From: Aldrovandia affinis
Taxonomy: Eukaryota; Chordata; Actinopteri; Notacanthiformes; Halosauridae
DNA: 64,000 nt
Direction of reading: 5' to 3'
NCBI GenBank assembly: GCA_029706075.1
Contig: JAINUG010000014.1
Coordinates: 1,874,501-1,938,500, forward strand
This document shows positions 1-10,400 of the stretch, piece after piece; within the stretch, counting starts at the first letter, position 1; each line of letters opens with the position of its first letter. The translations under genes were made by a program, and so were the position numbers. The notes under the pieces were generated by a model that saw nothing but the letters and a program-made list of their open reading frames with translations, was not told where the DNA came from and made no database searches.

Positions 1-518
1 CTAGTTGCCTCAGGCTTTCTTAGCGACAGCATTGGGTGCTGTTTTAAGAAGGCTGTAAACCACTCCGAGCTGGGCTTTTCTGTTTCTGCCCACATTGGTG
101 TGAACTTCAGCTTGTGTGCCACAGCAAACTGGTAGGCAAGTCTGTTGATCTCACTTGGGGACAAACCAAAATAAATGTCAGCTGACCTAGTGATATAATG
201 AACAAGCTGCATCTCCAAATCAGGTGGAAATACCTTCCGTGGCTTTCTATAGCCAACCACTGTTGTTGGCATGGCTGCCTGACTGACAATTTCTTAGCTG
301 GTAACCTTTTCACAATACCGAGTCAGAGTATGGTCATTTATATTAAAATCGTCTACTGTGCTTCTGATTGATTTGTTCTCCAGCTTCACCTGCCTGACTA
401 CCTTCAACATTATGTCAGGAGGTGTGCTGCCATTCTCTGTCTTTCTTTTATAATTTCTCACCATCATCTCATTTTCTTTTGTTCCTTTGTTCGTTCGTTC
501 CTTTCTTCCTTCCCTCAA
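1..518 (-). pseudogene. Pogo/Tigger-like DNA transposase, N-terminal fragment with in-frame stop
   Basis: Read on the minus strand from 518, the frame gives a psq-type helix-turn-helix start ([20 protein letters not shown], then a Gln/Val-rich recognition region ending RYCEKVTS). A TAA stop follows at 296-294. The same frame then continues without a shift to the window edge, with [21 protein letters not shown] and a CENP-B-like segment ending [12 protein letters not shown] and SLRKPEAT. This domain order matches transposases of the pogo/Tigger group, which bind element ends through psq and CENP-B HTH domains. The catalytic DDE domain would lie outside the window. One nonsense codon makes this copy inactive as it stands. 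The family is recognised from motifs only; other CENP-B-like transposase families are possible. Confidence 0.72.
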
Positions 519-937
519 TGCTTCTTTCCTTCAAAAACACATTTCAATTAGCCTCATGTGACAACTTGCTTCAAAGCCATTGAGACAACTTGCCCCAAAC
601 GGGCATGTGGCTTATGTTTGCTAAATCTCAAGGCCAGTTCAACATAGGACTGCAGCTAACATATCAAGAGACACCTTATTGTCTCCTTTATTCGGTACAC
701 AAATATAATTTTGAACATTTATACCTAACACAGTTTTATTACATAAAATGTAAGGTGCCATTTACTTACTTTTGAAGGAGACAAACACGAAACTTCACGA
801 AACTGTGAAAAGAAATTTGAATTTGACCCTAGTTGCCACAAAGTAGCCATTTGATTTTTTAGATAGTGCCCCTGTGGTTGGAGGTATGAACAGTGTGACA
901 ACTTACCCGTGTGATAACTTACCCCGCTCTCCCCTAT
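519..937 (-). mobile_element. 5' end of the pogo/Tigger-like element, with subterminal repeats
   Basis: Upstream of the transposase start, a motif close to GGGTAAGTTGTCAC recurs. Two tandem copies lie at 895-927, next to a GGGGAGAGCGGGGTAAGTTA-like end, and two variants (GCAAGTTGTCAC and GGCAAGTTGTCTC) lie at 556-600. Repeated short motifs at the terminus are typical transposase binding sites. The outer border is placed near 937 by eye; the other terminus lies beyond the window. Confidence 0.45.
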
Positions 938-1144
938 CTGCCACATAAACAAATAGCATAAAATGTAGAACATCTATGTACAAGGACATTAAAATCTGAT
1001 TTTAAATGCTCAGGGAATTGAGCTCTAAAACAGCACTTTAAATTGCTGCCACCTGTAGGTCTTTCAGTGTTGTAAGAAAGTTCTTCAATTTGTAGTCTAA
1101 ATTTAAGCGAAACAGTTTTAAGCAATCCAAAGGTTTGCTTTACA

Positions 1145-1153
1145 GAGAGAGAG

Positions 1154-1201
<48 letters not shown>

Positions 1202-1215
1202 GAGAGAGAGAGGGG
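1145..1215. repeat. (GA)n microsatellite with a short (GT) interruption
   Basis: Nearly pure GA dinucleotides with an internal GTGTGTGT block. It gives spurious Arg/Glu or Leu/Ser open frames on both strands. Confidence 0.95.
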
Positions 1216-1343
1216 GCAGGGGTATTTCCTTCCTCCTGCTCTCCTTTCTTAAACCGCAGAGCTGAAGACGCCACCAGACTACTTCCATCAGAGGAGAGAA
1301 GAGGAAAGGAGAGGAGAGGATATTGCTCAGCACAGCAGCTCTT
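1216..1343 (+). other. fut7: Possible 5' untranslated exon of fut7
   Basis: A purine-rich segment ends in a good splice donor (CTT/GTGAGTAC at 1344). The first coding exon of fut7 has a matching acceptor with a pyrimidine tract at about 2995-3009. No ORF of note is present, so this would be non-coding. The link is inferred only from the splice-site strings. Confidence 0.25.
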
Positions 1344-1845
1344 GTGAGTACAGAAATAGCAGAAGCCGGCAAACACCCACAGCCCAAAACTGACAAGGAT
1401 GGGCTTCCTTCACCATATCTCAGTTTCATCCTATCTGGTAAGTTGTGATCAACGGTCACGATAGCAGTCAGAACCGGAGGCCATATGCAAGTGAGAAGAA
1501 CAAAACAGGGGAAATGATCTGATTGGACATACCAACCATCTATTAATCTGCCTCTGGGCTCTGACTAAGATTTCTTACCTCCCATCGGGCATACGTGTAT
1601 AGCAATCATTAGCTATAAAGCAAACAATTGATTCTTTTTTTGGAACACAGCCCTCTAGTTATTTTGCCTCGCTTGACAGGGATATTCACAAACATAGCAG
1701 AAATGTCTTTTGGGCTTTTTTTCAACCCAAACTTTCATGATTTAATCGCTGCTTAAGGTGAATATTGCAGCTGCAAATTCTACCTAGGAAAAAGAAACAC
1801 AGTGCATCATTTTAATATAAAGTCAATGTGTAGGCTACATAAAAG

Positions 1846-2093
1846 CAGTGGTGGACAAAGTACCCAAACCCTTCACTTGAGTAAAGGTACAGATAGGCTA
1901 CCCTGATAAAATATTACAGTAAAAGTAAAAAGTTGTACATTTAAGCCCATTTGCCTTTGAAATGTAGGGGAGTGAAAGTAAATATAAACGTAAAAATGGA
2001 AATACTTAAGAAAGCACAGATACTTGAAAAATGTACTTAAGTACAGTAATAAGTAAAAGTAAAGTAAATGTACTTTGTTAGTGTCCACCACTG
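1846..2093. mobile_element. hAT-type MITE (248 bp) with perfect 8-bp target duplication
   Basis: The element starts CAGTGGTGGACA and ends with its inverted complement TGTCCACCACTG. It is flanked by exact copies of CATAAAAG at 1838-1845 and 2094-2101. An 8-bp duplication and a CAG terminus are the hallmarks of hAT transposons. The interior has no ORF and is rich in AAGTA/TACTT motifs, so this is a non-autonomous copy. Confidence 0.88.
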
Positions 2094-2574
2094 CATAAAA
2101 GTTAGCAAAATAAAATGCATCATTTAAATGTATTCTAACCTCGTATTCCCAGTGCACAAATGTAGAACTAGATCAGTTTAAATTGGCATATTTCTTCTCT
2201 CTTGAAATCCTGTTGAATTCCAGTTACTGATGAGTGGGAATGCGCTTAAAGTGTAGTATGTAGACAATCCCCCACTGCTCCCCCATTCCTCTGTTCCTCA
2301 TAAGTCACACTTACGTAAAGACTTTCGACATCTGTTTCTCTTCCCCAAAGTTAACTACTGCTCGGAAAGCTCAAGACTTTATCTGAAATTCCCGCACCTA
2401 AACTGTGGCATAAAGTGTGATTATAGTTATTGTTTTCCCCATGAAATATTTGTTAACAAATCATCAATAAAAATAGTTGTATTTGGTTTTACCCCATTTT
2501 CCAATATCCAAACAATGAATTAGCCAATAATGAGCTACTAAATTATTTTTTAAAAACCTGTCATTCGCTCACAG

Positions 2575-2825
2575 AAAGTTTTGCACAATGAGTGAAAACA
2601 GTCGCCTGCAGCAGCTGCACATGAGGTATACTCCTCATGGGCACGCGATGACTGCGCAGATCGGCTGGTGGACTGCAGTGCAGAGTGAAAAGAAGCAGCT
2701 GCTGACAGCACGCACTTCAGAAGAGAGCATGCGCTCGTCTGTGCACTCCCTAATTGACGGAGAACATTGCAATTACGAACTGGGAATATAATTGGGCATT
2801 CCAAAATGGAACAAAAGAGAAAATG
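2575..2825 (+). mobile_element. SINE-like dispersed repeat (family D)
   Basis: The core GGCTGGTGGACTGCAG, followed by CAGAGTGAAAAGAAGCAGC and a later ACGGAGAACATTGCAATTAC / GGGCATTCCAAA tail, is found again in the window at 26030-26120 and 42290-42420 (partial) and at 41455-41650 (reverse strand). Several diverged copies in one window show a dispersed repeat. The short ORFs inside it are not genes. Confidence 0.6.
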
Positions 2826-3009
2826 AGGGCCAAAACATGCTCAAATGTATTATAATTTACCAATATTAATTATATTAGTTTGTGTGTATGTGTGTGGTTT
2901 GGGGCAAACAGAACCTCATATAGTGAACAGTGAACACATTTTGTTTTATTTGTAGCAGACTATGGCTCTGTAGTAAAATAGTGAACTTCTGCTCTTCTGT
3001 ACCTACAGC
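2826..3009 (+). promoter_or_regulatory. fut7: fut7 upstream sequence ending in a splice acceptor
   Basis: The segment ends in a pyrimidine-rich tract and CAG (CTTCTGTACCTACAG), a plausible 3' splice site about 86 bp before the fut7 start codon. This suggests the coding exon begins near 3010 with a short 5' untranslated part. Confidence 0.4.
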
Positions 3010-3095
3010 CATGCCCAGCGTCCCCAAGTTCTTAAAGGAGGGTGTACAGCAGGAAGTAGTGCCTCTGCCTCCTCCGCTGCTGACTCATCACCCCC

Positions 3096-4127
3096 ATGCG
3101 CATGATAAACGTCAGTTTACGAGTTTCCATTTTCCTCCTCACCCTCATCTACTTCCTGTGTCACTGGGTCCTGGGCCCGAAGGGGAGGTGGGACGCCCCC
3201 CTGCTGCCACAGACGAACATCAGTGTGCTGCTCTGGTACTGGCCCTTCAGCCAGCCCCTGGGCCTGGATGGGGACGTGTGCTGGGACCTCTACGCCATTC
3301 CTGGCTGCCACCTGACCGACAACCACACCCGCTTCCCTGAGGCTAACGTTGTGGTGTTCCACCACCACGAGCTGAAGACCCGGCGCTGGAGGCTGCCTCA
3401 CCACCTGCCCCGCCCGCCTGCGCAGAAGTGGCTCTGGCTGACGCTGGAGTCCCCCGCCACCAACGGCAACCTGACCCCATACGACGGTGTGTTCAACTGG
3501 ACCATGACCTATCGGCGCGACGCTGACATCTTCATGCCGTACGGGGAGCTGGAGGCCAAGAGGGGCGGCGGCGGTTACACCATCCCCAAAAAGGAGAGCC
3601 GCCTGCTGGCCTGCTGGGTAGTCAGCAACTACAGGTCCCGGCAAAAGAGGACGAGAATGTACCAGAGCCTGAAGAAGCTGATCCCCGTGGAGGTGTACGG
3701 GAGATGGTCCCGGAAGCCGCTGAGCTCCCAGGAGCTCCTGCCCACCATCTCCCGCTACCATTTCTACCTGGCCTGGGAGAACGCCATCTCTGCCGACTAC
3801 ATCACCGAAAAGCTATGGCGCAATTCGTTCCTGGCGGGGGCCGTGCCGGTGGTGCTGGGCCCGCCTAGGCACAACTATGAGGCGCTGGTGCCGGCACACT
3901 CCTTCATCCACGTGGACGACTTTAACTCAACCGCGGCTCTGGCCGACTTCCTGCGCCGACTGGCGTCAGACAAGGAGGGCTACGCCGCTTACTTCGAGTG
4001 GCACCGGGACTACGACGTCCGGCTCCGCACCGACTGGAGGGAGAGGCTGTGCCACATCTGCGAGCGCTACAACCACCTGCCTGCCCACAAGGTGTACAAT
4101 CACCTGGACACCTGGAACAGGTGGTGA
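3096..4127 (+). CDS. fut7: Alpha-1,3-fucosyltransferase 7
   Basis: Intact 343-residue single-exon reading frame; human FUT7 is about the same length. It is a type II Golgi enzyme of family GT10 that moves fucose from GDP-fucose to sialylated N-acetyllactosamine, the last step of sialyl-Lewis x (selectin ligand) synthesis. A short cytoplasmic tail precedes a membrane anchor at about residues 7-27. The stem and catalytic domain follow, with VVVFHHHELKTRR (85-97), FNWTMTYRRDADIF (133-146) and the fucosyltransferase signature YHFYLAWENAISADYITEKL (221-240), then GAVPVVLGPPR. Paired cysteines lie at 62/71 and 319/322. Lumenal N-glycosylation sequons include N41, N76, N125, N134 and N277. The start is fixed by an in-frame TGA at 3081, five codons upstream. 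Assignment to FUT7 rather than FUT4/9 rests on the close match of VVFHH.EL.TRR, YRRD.DIF.PYG and FGR/YGR blocks, and on the pou5f3/npdc1 neighbourhood. Confidence 0.94.
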   Translation: MRMINVSLRVSIFLLTLIYFLCHWVLGPKGRWDAPLLPQTNISVLLWYWPFSQPLGLDGDVCWDLYAIPGCHLTDNHTRFPEANVVVFHHHELKTRRWRLPHHLPRPPAQKWLWLTLESPATNGNLTPYDGVFNWTMTYRRDADIFMPYGELEAKRGGGGYTIPKKESRLLACWVVSNYRSRQKRTRMYQSLKKLIPVEVYGRWSRKPLSSQELLPTISRYHFYLAWENAISADYITEKLWRNSFLAGAVPVVLGPPRHNYEALVPAHSFIHVDDFNSTAALADFLRRLASDKEGYAAYFEWHRDYDVRLRTDWRERLCHICERYNHLPAHKVYNHLDTWNRW

Positions 4128-4361
4128 CACACAGCCCCGAAAACCCGTTTTTAGAATTCTTAGGGTAACCATTGACACACGAGATAGAAAAAGGGTCTGA
4201 ATATTTGATATTCAATAATACAAATACTAGAATGTCTATGGAGCACTAACAAAAAGGAGGTTTGATTGTATTTGGGTTTTTTTATACGTTTAAAATTTGT
4301 TTTCCTTGCCTTGCACTTTGGTCAACTGTCCAGAGACTTCAAGTTGATGTCAAATGTACAT

Positions 4362-4380
4362 TATATATATATATATATAT
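4362..4380. repeat. (TA)n microsatellite
   Basis: Pure TA dinucleotide run in the fut7 3' region. Confidence 0.9.
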
Positions 4381-4602
4381 TTTCAAATGGATTCTATTTG
4401 GGGCATACAGAGATCTTTGCCGACATATTACTAATATTCACAGACAATGGATCCTGGAACATTCTATGGGGCGAAAGCAGCCCTATCAGTGATGAAATAC
4501 AGAGAGTGAAGGTGGGCCAAAGGGGTGGGGTGGAAATCAATCAATCAATCAATCAAATCGATAACATGTTTTAACATTAAAAATGATTATATGTTCCAAT
4601 GA

Positions 4603-4608
4603 AATAAA
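4603..4608 (+). terminator. fut7: Candidate poly(A) signal of fut7
   Basis: Canonical AATAAA on the coding strand, 476 bp after the stop codon. No transcript evidence; nearby variants could be used instead. Confidence 0.35.
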
Positions 4609-5773
4609 TGTGATTTTAACATGTTTTACATAGTAAATGTTCTGAACTGTACACATTTTCCTTGGCATTTTACTACCCTTATGGTAAATTGCTGCCTTGA
4701 TGCAACAATTATTTTTTCTGATTGGGGGGCTTGACAATTGAAAGTTTTTGATCAAATTATCAGAGACCTGAACTTCTTAAAAGAAGGGGAAAATGTTGTT
4801 TGAATGAAAATCAAAGTCATGCAGTAGAGGGTTAAGTAAGGAATGGAGCACATTTTCAACTTTAATTGATCAAGAGATTGGATGTAACAAAAGCTAATCT
4901 CAGTCCAGGGGACCCACTGTGTGCGCTGCTTTTTGTTCCAACCATAATTGAATTGGAAATTACAAGCAGTTCATTGTTCTTAATTTGACACTTCAATAGT
5001 GCAATATGGTCATAGGTTATCAGAAATATCTATGCATGCCATTAATAATAAATGTCCCATTCTCACATCCCAGGACTTTTAATCAGTCAGATCAACTAAT
5101 GCGCTGTATGAAAAAATATTAGTGTGAAAAGAGGTACGATTTTTTACATTTTGATAGAAGTTCCTGTTAAAAGCACCATTTCAACATTTGTTTCAAATCA
5201 TAAATGCAGAATGTACCAATAAAGCTTAATACAATGCATCATATAGTTTTAAAGGCTGTGAGTGTGAAGTTTTTGCTGTTGCTGAAATAACATCGGGTAT
5301 CTAATTTGAATGATAAAAACGTGGTACAAACAGAATTTCACATAGGCATGGCCTCAACCCAACGTGACCCAATGAGTCACATAATACCAAGCCCTTCCAC
5401 AAGTGTCCACTAAAATGCCATTTACTCAGATCACAAAATGATTACTTCGATGCATTACAAAGAATTCCCAAACTAGACCTACCCCCACCACAGCCACAGA
5501 CAAGGTTGCAAAAAATAAAGGGCACCAGCACGAGTAAATAGCACTGACACAATTTGAGAAGCATCTCAGAACATTATCGAATGTGTGTACATGAATTAGT
5601 GATGTCAAGTCACATGTTAAAAAGTGATGCTGATCAGTCTAACTCATGCCAACCCTGTGGGGGATGTGAGAAAAGGTCAACAGAAACTTTTCCATTGTGG
5701 AGGTGGTGTAGTGGGAGGTACAGTTGCCACAAATATACACAAGTCAGCAATACTCTGGCCTTAATGTGGTCTC

Positions 5774-5779
5774 TTTATT
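5774..5779 (-). terminator. pou5f3: Candidate poly(A) signal of pou5f3
   Basis: TTTATT on the plus strand is AATAAA on the pou5f3 strand, 1.4 kb beyond the stop. It is the first clear hexamer found in that direction, giving a 3' untranslated region of about 1.4 kb. Confidence 0.4.
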
Positions 5780-7173
5780 GGTCTCCTGTCACTTGAAGTG
5801 AGGCCCCCACCCCCAAAAAAGTTCCCTTTTAAAGCTGTGAACTCAAGAGCTGCTTCTCAAAACAAGACCAAACTGGCCACAGTAACCACACAGAGTAAGG
5901 AAACACCAGATTTAAATCTACATTGGACAGGTCCCCTTTTCGCACTGCGCACACATTTTGTGTAAAGGACAGGACAGGGTCTTCGAACCTTGGGCCAATG
6001 GGGCAATTTTGACACTGATCTTTCAGGTGTGTTCTCCGGTGCACATCATCACCATGGCAACATTCAAAAGTCTTTCAAATTATTGTTGGAGATGCGGGAG
6101 GGAGCACTGCCAAGTCACCAAGCCTATTTTTGTATGACTGGACAGTGCCTCATTGGGAAAGAGGGGTCACTGTGGGGGCAGGAGGGACTCTCGGTTTCAG
6201 GGATGCACTGCATGATGCCCCCCCACATTCCTGCCCCCTGCCCAACACCCCCCCCCTCCCCTCCCCCACCAATGGTTTGTCCAACCTTTGGTAGGCGCTC
6301 ACGTGATATCAATAATCAATATGCATGTCCACCCTCTTAAAATGTAAAAATGAATGTGCACTTTATATTGCATTAAAATAAAATAAAAAATTGCAAGTCC
6401 ACCGTGTACATACAGGAATACAAATGCACTCTGCCCAGAATAACTACATGGGGGGGAGTAGACAAAAAATGACATGAATAAAAACACATGTAGCTGTACA
6501 CAATGATGACTGTATAAAATTCATAATGATCATCTTCCTCTGAAAGGCGACAGTGAAGGCCTCAGCGGTACACAAACACATCAGCCTTCATCCCGAGCAC
6601 AAGCTCAAGGCTGGGTGTCCAGCTACGCATGGCACCCTGGTCATTCAGGATGAGCAGGAAGAGACCCAGCGACCCAAGAATGTCACCTGGTAGTTTGTCA
6701 CAAACAGCAGTGGCTTCCCAAACCCCCACCCCACCCCTCCCTGCCTGCATCCCAAAATCCACAACATCCAAGTTACAGCCCTGACCAGGCCTTCAATCCC
6801 CCTTATTCACCTTACCCAGAGCCAACCCAGCTGGTGTGCCACCCAGTGCCTCTTCTCTTGATGGCAGTCAAGTTGGTAATTAAGGCCTGTGGTGGCTTGG
6901 GTAGCAACAGAAAAAACTGTTTGAATGTCTGAGCCCCACCACCCCCAGTGATATTGCTCGACCCATATTCTCTTCACAAAGGTTTAAAAACCTGAAGGAC
7001 ACAGGGAGGTGAGTGGGCAGGGCTGAGGCCTCTCCTTCATCAGGGAGCTCCACACAAAGAGAGCCTGGTTGGTGACTTGATACTGAGGGCAGGGGGTCAA
7101 TACTCCATCTCTGATTGGTTAAGGCCGCCCTGGTCTTATGTGGAATAGGAATGGGGCCCTGAGGAGGAGGGGC
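5780..7173 (-). other. pou5f3: Probable 3' untranslated region of pou5f3
   Basis: No competing coding frame is present. The region includes a C-rich patch at 6218-6270. Its extent is inferred from the poly(A) signal only. Confidence 0.4.
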
Positions 7174-7410
7174 TTAGCTGGTCAGGTGACCTACAAGTCC
7201 AGGGTGTAGAGGATGTTTGTGCAGAGGGGGGCCATAGAAGACCGGGGCAACAGGGAAGCTGGACCCGGAGCAGCCCTGCACAGGACGCAAGCTGGGGGGG
7301 GCCATGGGAGGGCCCTGATCGTAGTACGAGGCCTCCACACACTCGTCCTCAAAAGGCAGCGCCAGCCGTTTCCCCTTCTGCCTGCGGTTGCAGAACCACA
7401 CCCGCACCAC
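7174..7410 (-). CDS. pou5f3: pou5f3 exon 4 (homeodomain helix 3 and C-terminal tail)
   Basis: 78 codons plus TAA. It starts [15 protein letters not shown], continues through an acidic [11 protein letters not shown] segment and a Pro-rich tail, and ends GLVGHLTS. The acceptor is ACAG/GTGGTG. Confidence 0.95.
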   Translation of the reverse strand: MVRVWFCNRRQKGKRLALPFEDECVEASYYDQGPPMAPPSLRPVQGCSGSSFPVAPVFYGPPLHKHPLHPGLVGHLTS

Positions 7411-10400
7411 CTGTTCAGGACCAAAGCAGTTAACAGTTTCACACTCAGCATGCTTTCCAGACTGAAGACCGATTTTTTTTTTACATGGGTTTGACAAAAA
7501 TAAATCACATTTATTAAAAATGTAATTCCATTATAGTCAGTGACGACTTCTGTGTCACTCCCCATTGTTGCCACGTTTATTTTTCCCCCGGCTTTGTGAC
7601 CGTCCAGCTTGGTTTGATTTCTGTCACGTTGCTTGCCAAAACTCTGCCCCTCACAAGATTTGGGATTAATCTATCAGCTGTTGTATGAACCGACCCACAG
7701 ACCCCATCCCCTGAAATCAGGAGGACGGGGGAAAGGTGGACTGGGAGGGGAACACGGATGGAGGGGGGGGGAGCAGGGTGGGGTCAGAGGGGGGAAGGGG
7801 GACACTCACATCTCTCTCCAGGCTTAGGTTGTCAGAGATGTGGGTGATCTCCTGGGTGTTGGGTTTGGGACACTTCAAGTAGTAGGACTCCAGAGAACTC
7901 CGCACCGTGACCTCCAGACTGGTTCTCCGCTTCCTCTTCCGCACATCTGCGAACACGCGCTCAACCTTGTACATCTGCGAGTGGAGAGCAAGGAGAAAGA
8001 GGTGGGTGTGTGAAAGAGGAAGCTTGTTCAAATTTTACAGGGTCAGCGTGACGAGACCCTGGGAACTGAAGGGCGTAAAAACAGAACCTCAGAAAAATGA
8101 TTCTGAAAACTAAAAATAATTTATGAAGTTACGCAGCACTAACTGCATTAACTTTTCCAACCACTAGATAGAACAATTGAGCTGTAGCCACAGCATTCTT
8201 AGTATGCGTTTTCATACACATATTGGCTTTGAAGGGAACTCTTCCAACTCTGGCACATTTGAACAACAAACCTTTGAGGAAGCAGGTGAATTTCTGTTGA
8301 TCATGAATGCTCCAGGCCCAGCTTCAGCCTGTAGTTTTGGGCTGCATGGCATACCCAACTGAATTCCATCAACATTTGTCCTAAACTATGACTCAAATGC
8401 AAGCATTCACTTTTTACTACAGAAACAGTTTGGTGACAGTTTCATCACGAGACTCGTTAGTCACTGATGTTTCCCTCTTCAACATCAGTGAAGAGGGGGG
8501 GGTGCATATGTGCATAGACATGCGTAGGGGCACTCACTTCCTGGGGGTTGTCTGACGTCTCGGCCTCGTTCAGCCACCTCTGAAGCAGGGGCTTCAGCTT
8601 GCACATGTTCTTGAAACTGAGCTGCAGGGCCTCGAAACGGCAAATCGTTGTCTGGCTGAACATCTTGCCGTAGAGATTGCCCAGCGCCAGCCCGACATCC
8701 GCCTGCGTGAAGCCCAGAGTGATGCGCTGGTGCTTCAGCTGCCTCGCAAACTGCTCCAGCTTCTCGTTGGAGAGATTCTCCTGCAGAAATACGCAGTGGT
8801 CAGCACTCCAGAAAGACAGCAAGCAAATCGTTTTTCTTGGATTCACATTCACATATTGTCGGGATGGGCAGACTTCCTAGTAGCCCATCCAGACCTTTCA
8901 CGCAGAGATAACATTCAATAGCTATGAATCTCCTTCAGCTAGAGTAGAATTGCATCTTGTAAATATATTGGCTTATAGTGGGACATGGATTCACCTGTGC
9001 AGTGTCAGTGCATTCAACAAGATTGATCAACATCAAATATTCAAACCATGAGATCTGCATTTACACACATAAAGAAGTATTGTGTTTTGTTGTATGTCCT
9101 GAACACAAGAATAAAGAATAAAGAAATGAAATATAACCTGAATTACTTGGATAATGGCACAATCAAACATTTTGGACATGCATTGATGCACAGAACGCAT
9201 AGCCTATTCCAGGTATGATGTGAACGGTGAAGCAAGCATGGACATAAGAATGGATTTTTAACGGAGAAACAAATTATATTTCAAATGTTTCAATTTCATG
9301 TTCGTGTTCAACCAGCCGAAGTTCACCCACTTCACCCCTCTACTCTCCTCTCTGCACTGGCTCCCTATGGCAGCACGTATCAGATTCAAATCACTGGTGC
9401 TTGCTTTTCAAGCGGCTAGAGGTACTGCTCCCCCATACCTGCAGTCACTCATCACTCCCTACACCCCAGCCAGACCCCTCCGCTCCGCCTCCTCTGGCAA
9501 ACTGACTGGCAAACTCATGGTCTCGTCTCTTCTCTGTCCTAAACTTGGAACGATCTTTCAGTCAAGACTGACTCAAGAATCACCTTCTTCAAACTCAAAA
9601 CCCACTTTTCAAACTCCACTACCACTGAACTCTGTACATCTAGCTAATTGTCATCACCACTGCCTACTTGCTCAACACTGTATACCCCTGCTTAATCCAC
9701 TTAATATTTATTTAAAAAATAAAATAAAAAACTAACTTTTTCCTTCCCAGTGTTACAGGTATGGTACGCAGCTGCCTGCAATGATGTCTGTCGCTGTATT
9801 ACTGCACTGATCTCTTGCGCGTACTATGATTGTTCCTGCCATGCATTTATGCACATCTTGTAAGTCGCTCTGGATAAGAGCGTCTGCTAAATGCTTAAAA
9901 TGTAAATGTAAAAATGTAAATGTTCATGATGTTTCGAGAAATAAATAATGCAAAGTCCACGATATTAAATACTTTATAGTTCAAAACTTCTTCTGAAATC
10001 TCTCTTGTGCATCTCATATGGAGATCCTGCTTATTCTCGAGTTACACGAAAGAACACCCCGATTGGCTGTAGCCTTTCTCTGATAGTACATTGTTGCCCA
10101 TTCCTACCATCAGTCAACAGCTATAAAGCAATCTTACTGAACAGAGTATGATCATTAAATGCAATAATCAAAGCGATTCGGTGCCTATCATTAAATGTTT
10201 AATCAGTAAAATAAAAGGAATGCACCGTGTGTTTGACACGGTGGACAGCAAGGAATCGATCACTCTGTAGCCTTCCCAAGATAATTATTTAAGTATGATG
10301 ACCAATGATCAACGCTAGTACTCTCCTACCTTTTCATCAACTGTGATACGCGTAAATTATACAGCACACCTGGAGGTAGATGGCGCTGTAGAAACGCAGG

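Larger units (their letters stand above)
938..1845. other. Unique sequence upstream of fut7
   Basis: No coding signal is visible. The stretch contains a long GA microsatellite and, just after it, a possible untranslated exon (listed separately). The rest looks like ordinary AT-rich spacer. Confidence 0.4.
4128..5773. other. fut7 3' untranslated region and intergenic spacer
   Basis: AT-rich sequence with no coding signal. A possible poly(A) signal AATAAA lies at 4603-4608. A (TA)n run is at 4362-4380 and a (TCAA)n run at about 4537-4556. The stretch from 4895 begins like a fish hAT-derived repeat (CAGTCCAGGGGACCCACTGTG), but no second end could be found. Confidence 0.5.

Noticed and set aside
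3117-3761. 214-residue frame antisense to fut7
   Set aside because: It lies wholly opposite the intact fut7 coding exon; GC-rich codons leave the reverse frame open. No domain is recognised.
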